From Salinicoccus sesuvii (GTDB lineage: Bacteria; Bacillota; Bacilli; Staphylococcales; Salinicoccaceae), in assembly GCF_042648145.1 (NCBI RefSeq), contig NZ_JBHRWV010000004.1, positions 1 to 64,000 of the forward strand: a stretch of DNA of 64,000 nucleotides, written 5' to 3'. The notes beneath the pieces were generated by a model, which was given only the letters and a program-made list of their open reading frames with translations, was not told the origin of the DNA and did not search any database. Position numbers and translations under genes: made by a program. This document shows positions 50,470-59,563 of the stretch, in pieces; position 1 is the stretch's first letter, and the number at the start of each line of letters is the position of its first letter.

Positions 50470-50760
50470 TTATAGCATTTTCGGCACTTTGAATTGGCCG
50501 TCTTTCACAGATTTGGCATTGCTGAGCGCATCTTCTTGGGAGAGAGGCGCTGCTGCGTCGTCTTCACGCATAATATTTTTCAAATCCACCGCATGGAACA
50601 TCGGTGTTGTTGAGCTTAAGTCCACTTCATCAAGAAGATGGGCATAGTCCACAATTTTGGCCAGTTCCTCTGTGAAGGCTTCTGCCGCTTTTTCATCTTG
50701 TATTTCTATACGTGCAAGATTGGCCACGTGTTTTACTGTATCCAGATTGATCTCAGACAT
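50470..50760 (-). CDS. gatC: Asp-tRNA(Asn)/Glu-tRNA(Gln) amidotransferase subunit C
   Basis: 96 residues. HVANLARIEI, EELAKIVDYAHLLDEVD, a PMFHAVDL linker and a final SQEDALSNAKSVKDGQFKVPKML, the standard GatC helical strap around GatA. ATG 50760 follows GGAGG by 7 bases; an upstream in-frame start has no ribosome site. First gene of the operon. Confidence 0.94.
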   Translation of the reverse strand: MSEINLDTVKHVANLARIEIQDEKAAEAFTEELAKIVDYAHLLDEVDLSSTTPMFHAVDLKNIMREDDAAAPLSQEDALSNAKSVKDGQFKVPKML

Positions 50761-50916
50761 CCTGTTCCCTCCATTTCTAATAAAGAACATATAAATTTTA
50801 TCAGACATTCCCCCAAAAATCTATCTCAGCCATTTCAATACTGTAAAAAGGCTCCAATAGTGTAAAATAATTTTCTTTATTTTCTAATAATTATTTTTAA
50901 ATTACGTTGCCTATAG

Positions 50917-51055
50917 TATAATTAAACCGTGTAATTTTATACCTCACCGACAACCTAGACTTAAGAAGGTTGGGGGTCTTGGACCATATAATTACAGGAG
51001 ATCGATTTGCATTGGTACTACAGGTTTTGTATTGTGTTTAGGGGGAGGAGATAAA
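50917..51055 (+). promoter_or_regulatory. putP promoter and structured leader
   Basis: TATAAT (50917-50922) is a clear -10 with a weak -35 (TTTTTA, 50894-50899). The following ~100-base leader holds CAACCT...AGGTTG (about 50950-50972) and GGTC-TTG-GACC (about 50976-50986), two possible stem-loops, and a strong GGGGGAGGAG ribosome site. No known riboswitch pattern recognised. Confidence 0.5.
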
Positions 51056-52615
51056 ATGGTACTGAATTCAGCACAATTTACTTTTACAGCCGGATGGCAG
51101 GAGTACTTGATGATGGCACTCTACTTTGCCATACTAATCGGCATCGGCTTTTATGCCTACAAACAATCCACATCTGATTTGAGTGGTTATATGCTTGGTG
51201 GCCGTAACATCGGTCCTTGGGTCACAGCACTCTCAGCTGGGGCCTCGGATATGAGTGGCTGGATGCTCATGGGCCTGCCAGGTAGCATGTATAACGTTGG
51301 ACTTTCAAGCATTTGGATCGCCATCGGACTGACCATCGGTGCATACGTAAACTACTGGGTAGTGGCACCGAGACTAAGAGTCTATTCCGAAGTGTCCAAC
51401 GATTCAATAACATTGCCGGATTTCTTTGAAAACCGGTTCAAAGATAATAAGCATATTCTTAAAATTGTCTCAGGCCTTGTGATCGTAATATTTTTTGCGG
51501 TATACACGGCCAGCGGAATGGTATCCGGCGGTAAACTGTTCCAGAGCGCCTTCGATCTGCCTTATCACTGGGGACTGTTTGTCACTGCGGGCGTTGTCGT
51601 CATCTACACGTTCTTTGGGGGCTATCTTGCCGTCAGCCTGACGGACTTTTTCCAAGGCACAATCATGTTCATCGCCATTGTACTAATCCCGATCGTTGCA
51701 TGGCTGAACCTTACAGGACAAGGTGTTGAACCTTTCGTCAGAATTGAAGAGCTCGGTTCCATGGCCGACGTCAACTACTTATCTTTCATCAGTGGCGTTT
51801 CGATCATTACCATACTTAGCAACTTGGCTTGGGGGCTCGGATACTTCGGACAGCCGCACATCGTTGTGCGCTTCATGTCTATCAAATCACATAAACTTAT
51901 TCCGAGTGCACGCCGCATCGGCATCCTATGGATGGCAATTGCCCTCGTTGGTGCATGTATTACCGGACTGCTTGGTATTGCGTTCACGGATGCGACAGCC
52001 AACGACGTATCGGACCCGGAAACGATCTTGATACTCATGAGCCAGGTACTCTTTCACCCGTTAATCGGTGGGTTCTTCCTTGCGGCAATCCTTGCTGCGA
52101 TTATGAGTACCATTTCTTCGCAACTGCTCGTTACATCTAGTTCGCTCGTGCAGGACTTCTACAAGATCATCAGACGTAAAGCATTGGCCAAAGAGCAGAG
52201 GTCGAAAGAAGCGCTCGATCGACATTTCGTGCTACTCGGTCGCCTCTCTGTCGTCCTTGTCGCCATCGTGGCAATCGTCATCGCATGGGATGAGGAGTCT
52301 GTCATCTTGGATATTGTCGCCAATGCGTGGGCAGGTTTCGGTGCGGCATTCGGCCCGCTTATCGTGCTCTCACTCCATTGGAGAGGCCTTACACGTTCTG
52401 GTGCTGTCGCTTCGATCATCGCTGGTGCTGCAACAGTTATCATCTGGATTGCAGCAGATACTTTCGGTACAGAACTTTACGAAATCATACCTGGCATCAT
52501 CGTCTCGACGCTTGCAGCAATCATTGTGAGTAAGGCGACACAAGGTAAGGGCATTTCTAAAGAAATGGAAGCAGAATTCGATGAAACGACGAACATTCTA
52601 AAGAATAAAAAATAA
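51056..52615 (+). CDS. putP: sodium/proline symporter PutP
   Basis: 519 residues, SSS family, about 13 membrane helices. Conserved stretches YMLGGRNIGPWVTALSAGASDMSGW and GLPGSMY carry the sodium- and proline-contacting residues; WGLGYFGQPHIVVRFM and AFTDATANDVSDPETIL are also typical. Takes up L-proline as nutrient and osmoprotectant, which suits a salt-tolerant organism. ATG 51056 has GGGGGAGGAG just upstream; an in-frame start at 51032 has none. Confidence 0.95.
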   Translation: MVLNSAQFTFTAGWQEYLMMALYFAILIGIGFYAYKQSTSDLSGYMLGGRNIGPWVTALSAGASDMSGWMLMGLPGSMYNVGLSSIWIAIGLTIGAYVNYWVVAPRLRVYSEVSNDSITLPDFFENRFKDNKHILKIVSGLVIVIFFAVYTASGMVSGGKLFQSAFDLPYHWGLFVTAGVVVIYTFFGGYLAVSLTDFFQGTIMFIAIVLIPIVAWLNLTGQGVEPFVRIEELGSMADVNYLSFISGVSIITILSNLAWGLGYFGQPHIVVRFMSIKSHKLIPSARRIGILWMAIALVGACITGLLGIAFTDATANDVSDPETILILMSQVLFHPLIGGFFLAAILAAIMSTISSQLLVTSSSLVQDFYKIIRRKALAKEQRSKEALDRHFVLLGRLSVVLVAIVAIVIAWDEESVILDIVANAWAGFGAAFGPLIVLSLHWRGLTRSGAVASIIAGAATVIIWIAADTFGTELYEIIPGIIVSTLAAIIVSKATQGKGISKEMEAEFDETTNILKNKK

Positions 52616-52622
52616 CATAATT

Positions 52623-52657
52623 AAGTCCCCATCGATATTTATCGATGGGGACTTTTT
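52623..52657. terminator. bidirectional terminator after putP
   Basis: AAGTCCCCATCGAT-ATTT-ATCGATGGGGACTT followed by TTT; perfect 14-base stem. Confidence 0.9.
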
Positions 52658-52664
52658 CTGTCTG

Positions 52665-53858
52665 CTATTCGTAAATATGCACGCTGATATCATCATCGTC
52701 CGTCTTTGATATGAGCGCATAAGCTTTGTTTTTATCCTTTATCGACACTTCCACTTCTGTACCACTGAACTGCTCGCCGACCAGACCTCTAACATATTGG
52801 GTCAGCCCGATCACTTCCCCCCTGCTGCTGTAATCAAGCGGGATTTCTATTGTGAGTCGCTCAAGTGTGCCATCGACAAAATATCCTTGTCCAATGGAAG
52901 TTGTGAAACTATCAAAATATGATTCAAGATTTCTGTTGAAACTGATGTATTCGTTATTCGCCTCTTCGCTGATTGCTCCAGCTTCAGAAGAAGGCATCAG
53001 CACGTACGCAGCATTGACAGGTTCAAAGCGATCGATCTGATCCACCCCCGGTGCAACTTCTGCAGTGGACACGAAGTTTCCTGGCACGATGGCCGTGTCA
53101 GTGGACTGGATGAAGATGCCGAACCGAATCGTGATGTCTTCGTAGTCTTCATTGGCACGTATGCGCTCAAGAATCTCCTGAGCCATCTGCTCGCCTTCCT
53201 GTCTGACTGTCTCGACATCAAGTTCTCTAGTAAATGTCGATCCATACTGCTCCTTTTGATACTGGTATTCACTGTTCATGGCGAGACCGATGGTCATTCC
53301 TGAAAACTCGAAGGTACCCTCATTCTCAACCATGTAGTTCTGCTCAAGAATGTGCGAGAGATAGAGTGGCGATTGTACCGCGATCTCCTCGGGATCGGTT
53401 TCACCTTCGACCGATGGATTCAACCCAAGGTTGCTGAATGCATTGTTACTTGCCATCTCCTCTTCTGACATCGCCTCGACCTCTTCGACCGTATAAGCAC
53501 GACCGAGATATCCGCGAATCATCTCCTGAGTAAATACCTGTCCTTCTCTGAACACGTATTCTTCAGTACTGAAGGAGTCCCGGCTCAAGTCGAATAGACC
53601 CTTTTCGAATGCTTCAATATTATAGCTTGAGACCATGTTGGAGCTTGTCAGCCCCCTTGAAGGAGAAAGTTCGTAAGGGATGACAGTGCGGTAGTATTCA
53701 CCGCCACTATTTACAGTTGCTGTCTCTTCCCGCTCTTCTGCGGGCAGCGTGCTTACTTCCCCTTCATTTGTCACCTCATCTTGCTGTGGCGGCTGCTCAG
53801 GACTGCATGCTACAAGCGAGATCACCAAAAACAGAAAGGTTATTATATACTTATTCAT
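52665..53858 (-). CDS. camS: CamS family sex-pheromone lipoprotein
   Basis: 397 residues. Signal peptide with lipobox LVAC (lipid-anchored C18), then the CamS domain (GGEYYRTVIPYELSPSRGL, and the repeated YISFNRNLESYFDSFTTSIGQGYFVDG region). In S. aureus a signal-peptide fragment of CamS acts as a cAM373-type pheromone; the corresponding seven residues here are LVISLVA, different from the staphylococcal AIFILAA. Starts 2 bases after ligA stop, so it ends the pcrB-pcrA-ligA-camS operon, as in staphylococci. Confidence 0.92.
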   Translation of the reverse strand: MNKYIITFLFLVISLVACSPEQPPQQDEVTNEGEVSTLPAEEREETATVNSGGEYYRTVIPYELSPSRGLTSSNMVSSYNIEAFEKGLFDLSRDSFSTEEYVFREGQVFTQEMIRGYLGRAYTVEEVEAMSEEEMASNNAFSNLGLNPSVEGETDPEEIAVQSPLYLSHILEQNYMVENEGTFEFSGMTIGLAMNSEYQYQKEQYGSTFTRELDVETVRQEGEQMAQEILERIRANEDYEDITIRFGIFIQSTDTAIVPGNFVSTAEVAPGVDQIDRFEPVNAAYVLMPSSEAGAISEEANNEYISFNRNLESYFDSFTTSIGQGYFVDGTLERLTIEIPLDYSSRGEVIGLTQYVRGLVGEQFSGTEVEVSIKDKNKAYALISKTDDDDISVHIYE

Positions 53859-53860
53859 GA

Positions 53861-55831
53861 TTACTGCCCCATATTCAAAATGAATTCTTTTTCATTCCAG
53901 ACCGTTATGCCAAGGGATTCCGCTTTCTCAAGCTTGCTTCCAGCATCTTCCCCTGCCACAACGACGTCGGTTTTGCTAGACACACTGCCCGTCACCTTGC
54001 CACCGGCATTTTCAATCTGCTCCTTGGCTTCTCCTCGCGTGAGTTCTGTGAGTTTCCCAGTCAACACAAACACCATGCCGTCAAACTGTCCACTCGCCGC
54101 TTCCTTGATTGCTTCAGTCATATTGACGTCGAATGACTTCAGTTTCTCAACCAGCTTTATGAAATCGGGATGTTCCGTGTAAGTCACGATTGAAGCTGCA
54201 ATTTTTTCACCAATTTCCGGAATTTCAATGAACCTCTCACGTGGCTGCCGCATGATCTCATCCATCGATCCGAACTCAAGTGCAATCAGTTCCGATGCTT
54301 TCGTACCGACAAATCGCATACCCAGTCCGAAAAGGAGTTTTCTTAAAGGATTTTTTTTCGAAGCTTCAATGGCTGAGAGCAGGTTCTCGACTTTCTTTTC
54401 GCCCATCCGCTCGAGTGGAATGAGATCGTCGTGGGTAAGCGCGTAGAGATCGCCCACATCCTTTATAAGGCCCGCATCGAAAAGCTGACGCACCACTTTC
54501 TCACCTAGCCCGTCAATATTCATTGCCCCTCTGGAAACGAAGTGGATCATCCCTTCGACAAGCTGTGCCGGACACCCTGGGTTGATGCAGCGTATGGCGA
54601 CTTCATCCTCCAGCTTGACTGTTTCATGGCCACAGCCCGGGCAATTTGTCGGTGCTTTGTACACTTCCTGGCTGGTCCGCTCCTCAAGGATGGGTCGCAC
54701 GACTTCCGGAATAATATCGCCGGCTTTACGGATGATCACCTTGTCGTTGACGCGGATATCCTTCTCCTCGATCAGTTCATGGTTATGGAGCGATGCGCGT
54801 GCGACAGTGGTACCTGCAACTTTGACAGGTGCGAGAATCGCAGTCGGTGTAATCGCACCTGTACGTCCAACCGTCAGTTCGATGTCGAGCAGATCCGTCA
54901 CCACTTCCTCGGCCGGGAATTTGTAAGCAATTGCCCACCTTGGAGATTTTGCAGTGAAGCCGAGATCCTCTTGGCTATTGAAGGCGTTCACCTTGATGAC
55001 GATGCCATCGATATCGTATTCAAGATCATTTCGGTGCTTCTCCCAATATGCGATATACTCGAGGACACCTTCGATATCTGTGACCAGTTTTCTTTCCCTA
55101 TTGGTCTTAAAACCCGCTTGGTCGAGCTCATCAAGCGCGCCACTTTGCGTATCCGCCTCAAGTTCAGTCAGATCGTTCACGCTATAGAGGAAGATGGACA
55201 AGTTTCTTTTGGCTGCAAGCTTCGGATCGAGCTGGCGTAAGGACCCGGCTGCAGCGTTCCTCGGATTTTGGAAAAGGGCTTCGCCATTCTTCTCTCGCTC
55301 GGTATTGAGCTTTTCGAATGACGACTTCGGCATATATGCCTCTCCTCTGACTTCAAATGACAGTGAGCGGTCGAGTGATAGTGGAATCGCGCCAATCGTC
55401 CTCAAGTTGGAAGTGATATTCTCTCCAACTGTGCCGTCCCCGCGTGTTGCCCCTTGTACAAGCTGCCCTGCTTCATACTTCAAAGAAACAGCCAGACCGT
55501 CTATCTTCAGTTCACACATGTACTCCACTTCCCCAACAGACTCCCTAATTCTTTTATCAAAAGCCCGGAGATCTTCTTCGTTGAAGGCATTGCCAAGACT
55601 AAGCATCGGCGTATCATGTGCCACTTTTTCAAAGCGGCTGAGTACAGCGCCACCAACTCTTACGGTCGGTGAGGAATCTGTCCGATATTCTGGATACTGC
55701 TCTTCAAGAGCAATAAGCTCATGCAGTAGTTTATCATACTCACTATCCGGAATAGTCGGTGCATCCAGTACATGGTACTCATAGTTGTACCGATTCAACC
55801 GATCCTGCAGTGATTTGATTTTCTCTTCCAT
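53861..55831 (-). CDS. ligA: NAD-dependent DNA ligase LigA
   Basis: 656 residues. Adenylation motif K109-I-D-G in CELKIDGLAVS, OB fold, Cys4 zinc finger (CPGC...C...C), HhH repeats and C-terminal BRCT domain (FDGMVFVLTGKL ... TVWNEKEFI). Joins nicks in replication and repair with NAD. ATG 55831 has AAGGAG about 10 bases upstream; an in-frame extension would overlap pcrA and lacks conservation. Seven bases after the pcrA stop. Confidence 0.95.
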   Translation of the reverse strand: MEEKIKSLQDRLNRYNYEYHVLDAPTIPDSEYDKLLHELIALEEQYPEYRTDSSPTVRVGGAVLSRFEKVAHDTPMLSLGNAFNEEDLRAFDKRIRESVGEVEYMCELKIDGLAVSLKYEAGQLVQGATRGDGTVGENITSNLRTIGAIPLSLDRSLSFEVRGEAYMPKSSFEKLNTEREKNGEALFQNPRNAAAGSLRQLDPKLAAKRNLSIFLYSVNDLTELEADTQSGALDELDQAGFKTNRERKLVTDIEGVLEYIAYWEKHRNDLEYDIDGIVIKVNAFNSQEDLGFTAKSPRWAIAYKFPAEEVVTDLLDIELTVGRTGAITPTAILAPVKVAGTTVARASLHNHELIEEKDIRVNDKVIIRKAGDIIPEVVRPILEERTSQEVYKAPTNCPGCGHETVKLEDEVAIRCINPGCPAQLVEGMIHFVSRGAMNIDGLGEKVVRQLFDAGLIKDVGDLYALTHDDLIPLERMGEKKVENLLSAIEASKKNPLRKLLFGLGMRFVGTKASELIALEFGSMDEIMRQPRERFIEIPEIGEKIAASIVTYTEHPDFIKLVEKLKSFDVNMTEAIKEAASGQFDGMVFVLTGKLTELTRGEAKEQIENAGGKVTGSVSSKTDVVVAGEDAGSKLEKAESLGITVWNEKEFILNMGQ

Positions 55832-55838
55832 TGGTTGA

Positions 55839-58004
55839 CTACTCCTTCTTTTCGATTGGTGCAAAGTTGGCCAGAAGCCGTTTAATACCGACCTTATTGA
55901 AAATGATATCAAGTTCCTGGCTGTCCCCTTCTCCCTTGATTGCAGAAATGATGCCTTCACCAAACTTCTTGTGCTCGACCTTATCGCCGATTGCGAAACT
56001 AACGCCGCTGTTATTGGTGACGATGCGGCTGCGTTTTGGTGTCCGCTTCTTTAGACCACTGCCTGTGTTGGCATCACCTTGCGCAAACGCGCCACCGCCT
56101 TCTACTAGCGACTCTGGAATTTCAGAAAGGAACCTGCTCTGCATATTCGACTCTGTCTTACCGAAAATCATCCGGCTGTTTGCCCTAGAGAGGAACAGAT
56201 GGTCTTCTGCACGTGTCAGTGCGACATACATCAGTCGACGTTCCTCTTCCAGTTCCTTATCATCATAGATGACTCTTCTTGAAGGGAAGATGCCCTCCTC
56301 AAGGCCGACGACGAAGACCACTTTGAATTCGAGGCCTTTTGAGGCATGCATCGTCATCATTGTCACGCCCCCATCGTCTTCAATACCATCCTGGTCTGAT
56401 ACGAGTGCCATATCGCTTAAGAAAGTAAACAATAATTCATCTGAAATCTCATTATCACGGTCAAACTCCCGGGTGACCGTCTTAAATTCCTCGAGGTTCT
56501 CAATCCGACTTCTCGCTTCAATCGTCTTTTCACTTTCCAATACTTCGAGATACCCGGTACTTTCAAGAACTTCATCCACGAGTTCCGTAATCGTAATGAA
56601 CTTGGATTTCTGCGCAAGTTTCTCAAGCAAATCGACAAGTCCCATCAGTTTGACGACCGCTGTCTTTGGAATGCCGATGAAATCAGATTCCTTGATACTT
56701 TCGAAAATGCTGATGCCTGTTGTTTGACCATGGGCCTTCAGCTTATCGACTGTCTTCGGTCCGATGCCGCGTTTTGGTGTATTGATGATGCGTTCGAAGC
56801 TGATATCATCGTTCGGATTCAGTATGACCTTCAGATAACTCATCAGATCCTTGATTTCCTTACGGTCATAGAACTTGATACCGCCAACCATTTTATAGGG
56901 AATGTTCGATTTGACGAAAGTATCCTCGATGGCCCTCGACTGGGCATTGGTCCTGTAGAGGATTGCCATCTCGCTATGGCTGTACTTGTCTGCCAGATCA
57001 AGTATGTTACCGACCACTTCCTCTGCTTCCCCGCGTTCCGAGTCTGCTACAATGTTCTGTAACTTCGGTCCGCCATCGCGTTCGGTCCGCAACGCTTTCG
57101 GTTTACGTTCTGTATTATTTTCGATGACCGCATTAGCTGCATCCAGAATATTCTTGCTTGAACGGTAATTCTGTTCCAGTTTGATGACCACCGCTTCTGG
57201 ATAGTCATCTTCGAAGTTCAGGATATTCGAGATATCTGCCCCTCTGAACTTGTAGATGGACTGATCGGAATCCCCGACGACACATATATTACGGTATTTC
57301 TCAGCGAGTTGCGTGATCAGACGGTACTGCGCATGATTGGTATCCTGATACTCATCGACGTGGATATACTGGAAACGGTTCTGGTAGTATTCCAGTACTT
57401 TCGGCTCCTTGTCGAATAGCTCAATCGTCAGCATGATCAGATCATCGAAATCAAGCGCGCTATTGCGATAGAGAATCTGCTGATAATCGTGGTACATCTC
57501 ACTATAGAGGGTATCGGGATAGGCGGCCGCTTCAGCGATGCTCTGCTCCGGTCGGATCAGCTGGTTCTTCTTGTCCGAGATGAACCCGATGATGTTTCTC
57601 GGATTATGTTGTTTCGGGTCCAGGTTACGCCGCTTCAGTATATCTTTCACTACCGACTTCTGATCCGTCGGGTCGAGGATGGAGAAGCTGTTCTCGTATC
57701 CGAGGTGGTTGATATTGCTTCTTAAAATACGCACGCACATGGAGTGGAATGTCGAAATCCACATATCCTGTGTACCTTCTGTAATCAGCGCCGATACACG
57801 GTCCCGCATTTCCCGTGCTGCCTTATTAGTAAAGGTGATCGCCAGTATATTTCTAGCGGGCACCCCTCTATCTTCAAGCAAGTAAGCCACGCGGTGTGTC
57901 AGCACCCTGGTTTTGCCACTGCCGGCACCCGCCATGATAAGAAGCGGTCCTTCCGTCGACTGTATGGCTTTCTTCTGCTCTTTATTCATCAAACTCAGGT
58001 CCAT
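55839..58004 (-). CDS. pcrA: ATP-dependent DNA helicase PcrA
   Basis: 721 residues, UvrD/Rep superfamily 1A. Walker A GAGSGKT (26-32), DEYQDTN, QNYRSS, MTMHASKGLEF and YVALTRAEDHL motifs. 3'-5' helicase for replication restart and repair. C-terminal ~60 residues are the PcrA RNA-polymerase-binding tail type. Preferred start is ATG 58004 with GGAG 8 bases upstream; a TTG two codons earlier is in frame. Follows pcrB by 15 bases. Confidence 0.95.
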   Translation of the reverse strand: MDLSLMNKEQKKAIQSTEGPLLIMAGAGSGKTRVLTHRVAYLLEDRGVPARNILAITFTNKAAREMRDRVSALITEGTQDMWISTFHSMCVRILRSNINHLGYENSFSILDPTDQKSVVKDILKRRNLDPKQHNPRNIIGFISDKKNQLIRPEQSIAEAAAYPDTLYSEMYHDYQQILYRNSALDFDDLIMLTIELFDKEPKVLEYYQNRFQYIHVDEYQDTNHAQYRLITQLAEKYRNICVVGDSDQSIYKFRGADISNILNFEDDYPEAVVIKLEQNYRSSKNILDAANAVIENNTERKPKALRTERDGGPKLQNIVADSERGEAEEVVGNILDLADKYSHSEMAILYRTNAQSRAIEDTFVKSNIPYKMVGGIKFYDRKEIKDLMSYLKVILNPNDDISFERIINTPKRGIGPKTVDKLKAHGQTTGISIFESIKESDFIGIPKTAVVKLMGLVDLLEKLAQKSKFITITELVDEVLESTGYLEVLESEKTIEARSRIENLEEFKTVTREFDRDNEISDELLFTFLSDMALVSDQDGIEDDGGVTMMTMHASKGLEFKVVFVVGLEEGIFPSRRVIYDDKELEEERRLMYVALTRAEDHLFLSRANSRMIFGKTESNMQSRFLSEIPESLVEGGGAFAQGDANTGSGLKKRTPKRSRIVTNNSGVSFAIGDKVEHKKFGEGIISAIKGEGDSQELDIIFNKVGIKRLLANFAPIEKKE

Positions 58005-58019
58005 AATCAAAACTCCAAT

Positions 58020-58688
58020 TTATTTAATGATTGTACGCAATGCTTTTTTTGAACTGTCGTAGATAATGTTTCCTACAACGATGGTATCCGCATACTGCGC
58101 CATTTCGCGCGCTTCCTCTTTCGAAGTAATGCCGCCACCATAGATCACATGAGAATGTGAGGTGTGCTCGCGTATTGTCCGCATCACTTCCGGATCACCA
58201 TATGTTCCGCTGTACTCAATATATATGTACGGTGTCTGGTAGAGCTTGTCCATCATGTCAATATAGTGTGGCACCATTTCAGGTTCAACTACTTTCCCTT
58301 CGGCTTTTCTGAATGCTTTGCACTCGGGGTTCATGATGATGTACGGCAGCAAGGAGACGGTGTCATAATCGAGTAGATGCCCGTATTCCGCCAGTGCTTC
58401 AAGCATCAACCCGTGCTGCCATTTTATATTCGCCGTGTTGAACACTGCGGGGATAAAGTAGTGGTCGAATCCTGGCACGACCGCTTCTGTAGATGTGATT
58501 TCAAGTGCCACCGGAACCGAGAAACGCCGTACCCGTGCCATCAAGTTGAGGACATTATCTTCAGTGATATTATCGGTCCCCCCGATAATGATGGCATCCG
58601 TCTTCGATTCGCAGACTGCGGTCAGGTCCGCATCACTGATTTCCTTTGCCGGATCCAACTTGAATACATGTTTGCAATCTTTAAGCAT
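58020..58688 (-). CDS. pcrB: heptaprenylglyceryl phosphate synthase PcrB
   Basis: 222 residues, TIM-barrel prenyltransferase. IIIGGTDNI, IPAVFNTANIKWQHG, YIEYSGTYGDP and VIYGGGITSKEEA are the PcrB signature stretches. It attaches heptaprenyl chains to glycerol-1-phosphate in Firmicutes. ATG 58688 has GGGAG 8 bases upstream; an earlier in-frame ATG sits at 58703. First gene of pcrB-pcrA-ligA-camS. Confidence 0.92.
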   Translation of the reverse strand: MLKDCKHVFKLDPAKEISDADLTAVCESKTDAIIIGGTDNITEDNVLNLMARVRRFSVPVALEITSTEAVVPGFDHYFIPAVFNTANIKWQHGLMLEALAEYGHLLDYDTVSLLPYIIMNPECKAFRKAEGKVVEPEMVPHYIDMMDKLYQTPYIYIEYSGTYGDPEVMRTIREHTSHSHVIYGGGITSKEEAREMAQYADTIVVGNIIYDSSKKALRTIIK

Positions 58689-58780
58689 ATATAAAACTCC
58701 CATCAGAATTCATAAGGATATTATAGCATTTTTACGTTGCATCTGTTTTACAATATGTCGTCAGAAGGTGGCAAAAATGC

Positions 58781-58808
58781 AAAAAAACCGACCGGCCGAA
58801 ACCGATCG
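58781..58808 (-). terminator. terminator after the VanY-type gene
   Basis: Minus-strand CGATCGG-TTTCGG-CCGGTCG then GTTTTTTT. Confidence 0.85.
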
Positions 58809-58815
58809 ATTCTTC

Positions 58816-59496
58816 CTAGTCGATACCCAAATATTCTTCCAAGGTCAGTCCACTCTCATATATAGCCGGTGCTTCCTCACCAACGTACCTCAAATGCCAA
58901 GGTTCGTACATATAGCCTGTAATGTCTTCTTTCCCTTCCAGATAGCGAATGATGAACCCGTATTCATGAGCGACATCCTTCATCCACTGAAATTCCGGGG
59001 TGTCACCGAACTCCCACTTTAAATTGGTGAGGCTATCTGATGAGCCGACATCAATTGCGAGCCCTGTCTGGTGCTCAGAGTGACCGGGCTTTGCGCTGTA
59101 CTGGTCCGCAGCTTCTTGTCCATCTCTAGCGATATAGTTTTGGTACAGCTGGGCTTGATAGTCATACGTCCTAAAGTCGCTGACTAAAACGAAATCGAGT
59201 CCCTCGGCGGCACCATCTTGAAACATTTGCTGATAGGCCTCAATAACTTCTGGCTGTAATCCTGGGCTATAGTCCTCAGGCAAAGAGATCTCTTTGTTAA
59301 CGATAAGGATATCATCAACATAAGTGATGCCGTCGATCACTTCGATATTGGGAAGCGCTTCGAGATTTTCAACCTGCAGTTGCTGGTAGTCTTTCTCAAA
59401 ATCTTCATTCAGCGCCTGCATTTCATTCGAGGCTACATTACAGCCTGCCAGTAGAAATATTACAAGGACAGTGCCTGATTTTAAATGTTTGAACAT
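58816..59496 (-). CDS. M15B D-alanyl-D-alanine carboxypeptidase-like lipoprotein (VanY/YodJ type)
   Basis: 226 residues. Signal peptide with lipobox LLAGC (C19), then the peptidase domain with zinc ligands H142 and D149 (SEHQTGLAIDVG), catalytic E198 and H201 in EPWHLRYVG. It trims the terminal D-Ala of peptidoglycan stem peptides at the outer face of the membrane. No van resistance genes are near, so housekeeping (YodJ-like) use is likelier than vancomycin resistance. AAAGGAGCGG before ATG. Confidence 0.88.
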   Translation of the reverse strand: MFKHLKSGTVLVIFLLAGCNVASNEMQALNEDFEKDYQQLQVENLEALPNIEVIDGITYVDDILIVNKEISLPEDYSPGLQPEVIEAYQQMFQDGAAEGLDFVLVSDFRTYDYQAQLYQNYIARDGQEAADQYSAKPGHSEHQTGLAIDVGSSDSLTNLKWEFGDTPEFQWMKDVAHEYGFIIRYLEGKEDITGYMYEPWHLRYVGEEAPAIYESGLTLEEYLGID

Positions 59497-59563
59497 CGAA
59501 CCGCTCCTTTGACAATCAGTAATGATAGTTTACCATATCCCTACCAAATGTCTAAAGGTGGCC

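Noticed and set aside
54542..55240. 232-residue open frame antisense to ligA
   Set aside because: Fully inside a conserved essential gene with no ribosome site or recognisable domain.
58816..59496. VanY-type protein as vancomycin resistance gene
   Set aside because: No vanH, vanA/B, vanX, vanR or vanS nearby; M15B lipoproteins of this kind are common housekeeping enzymes.
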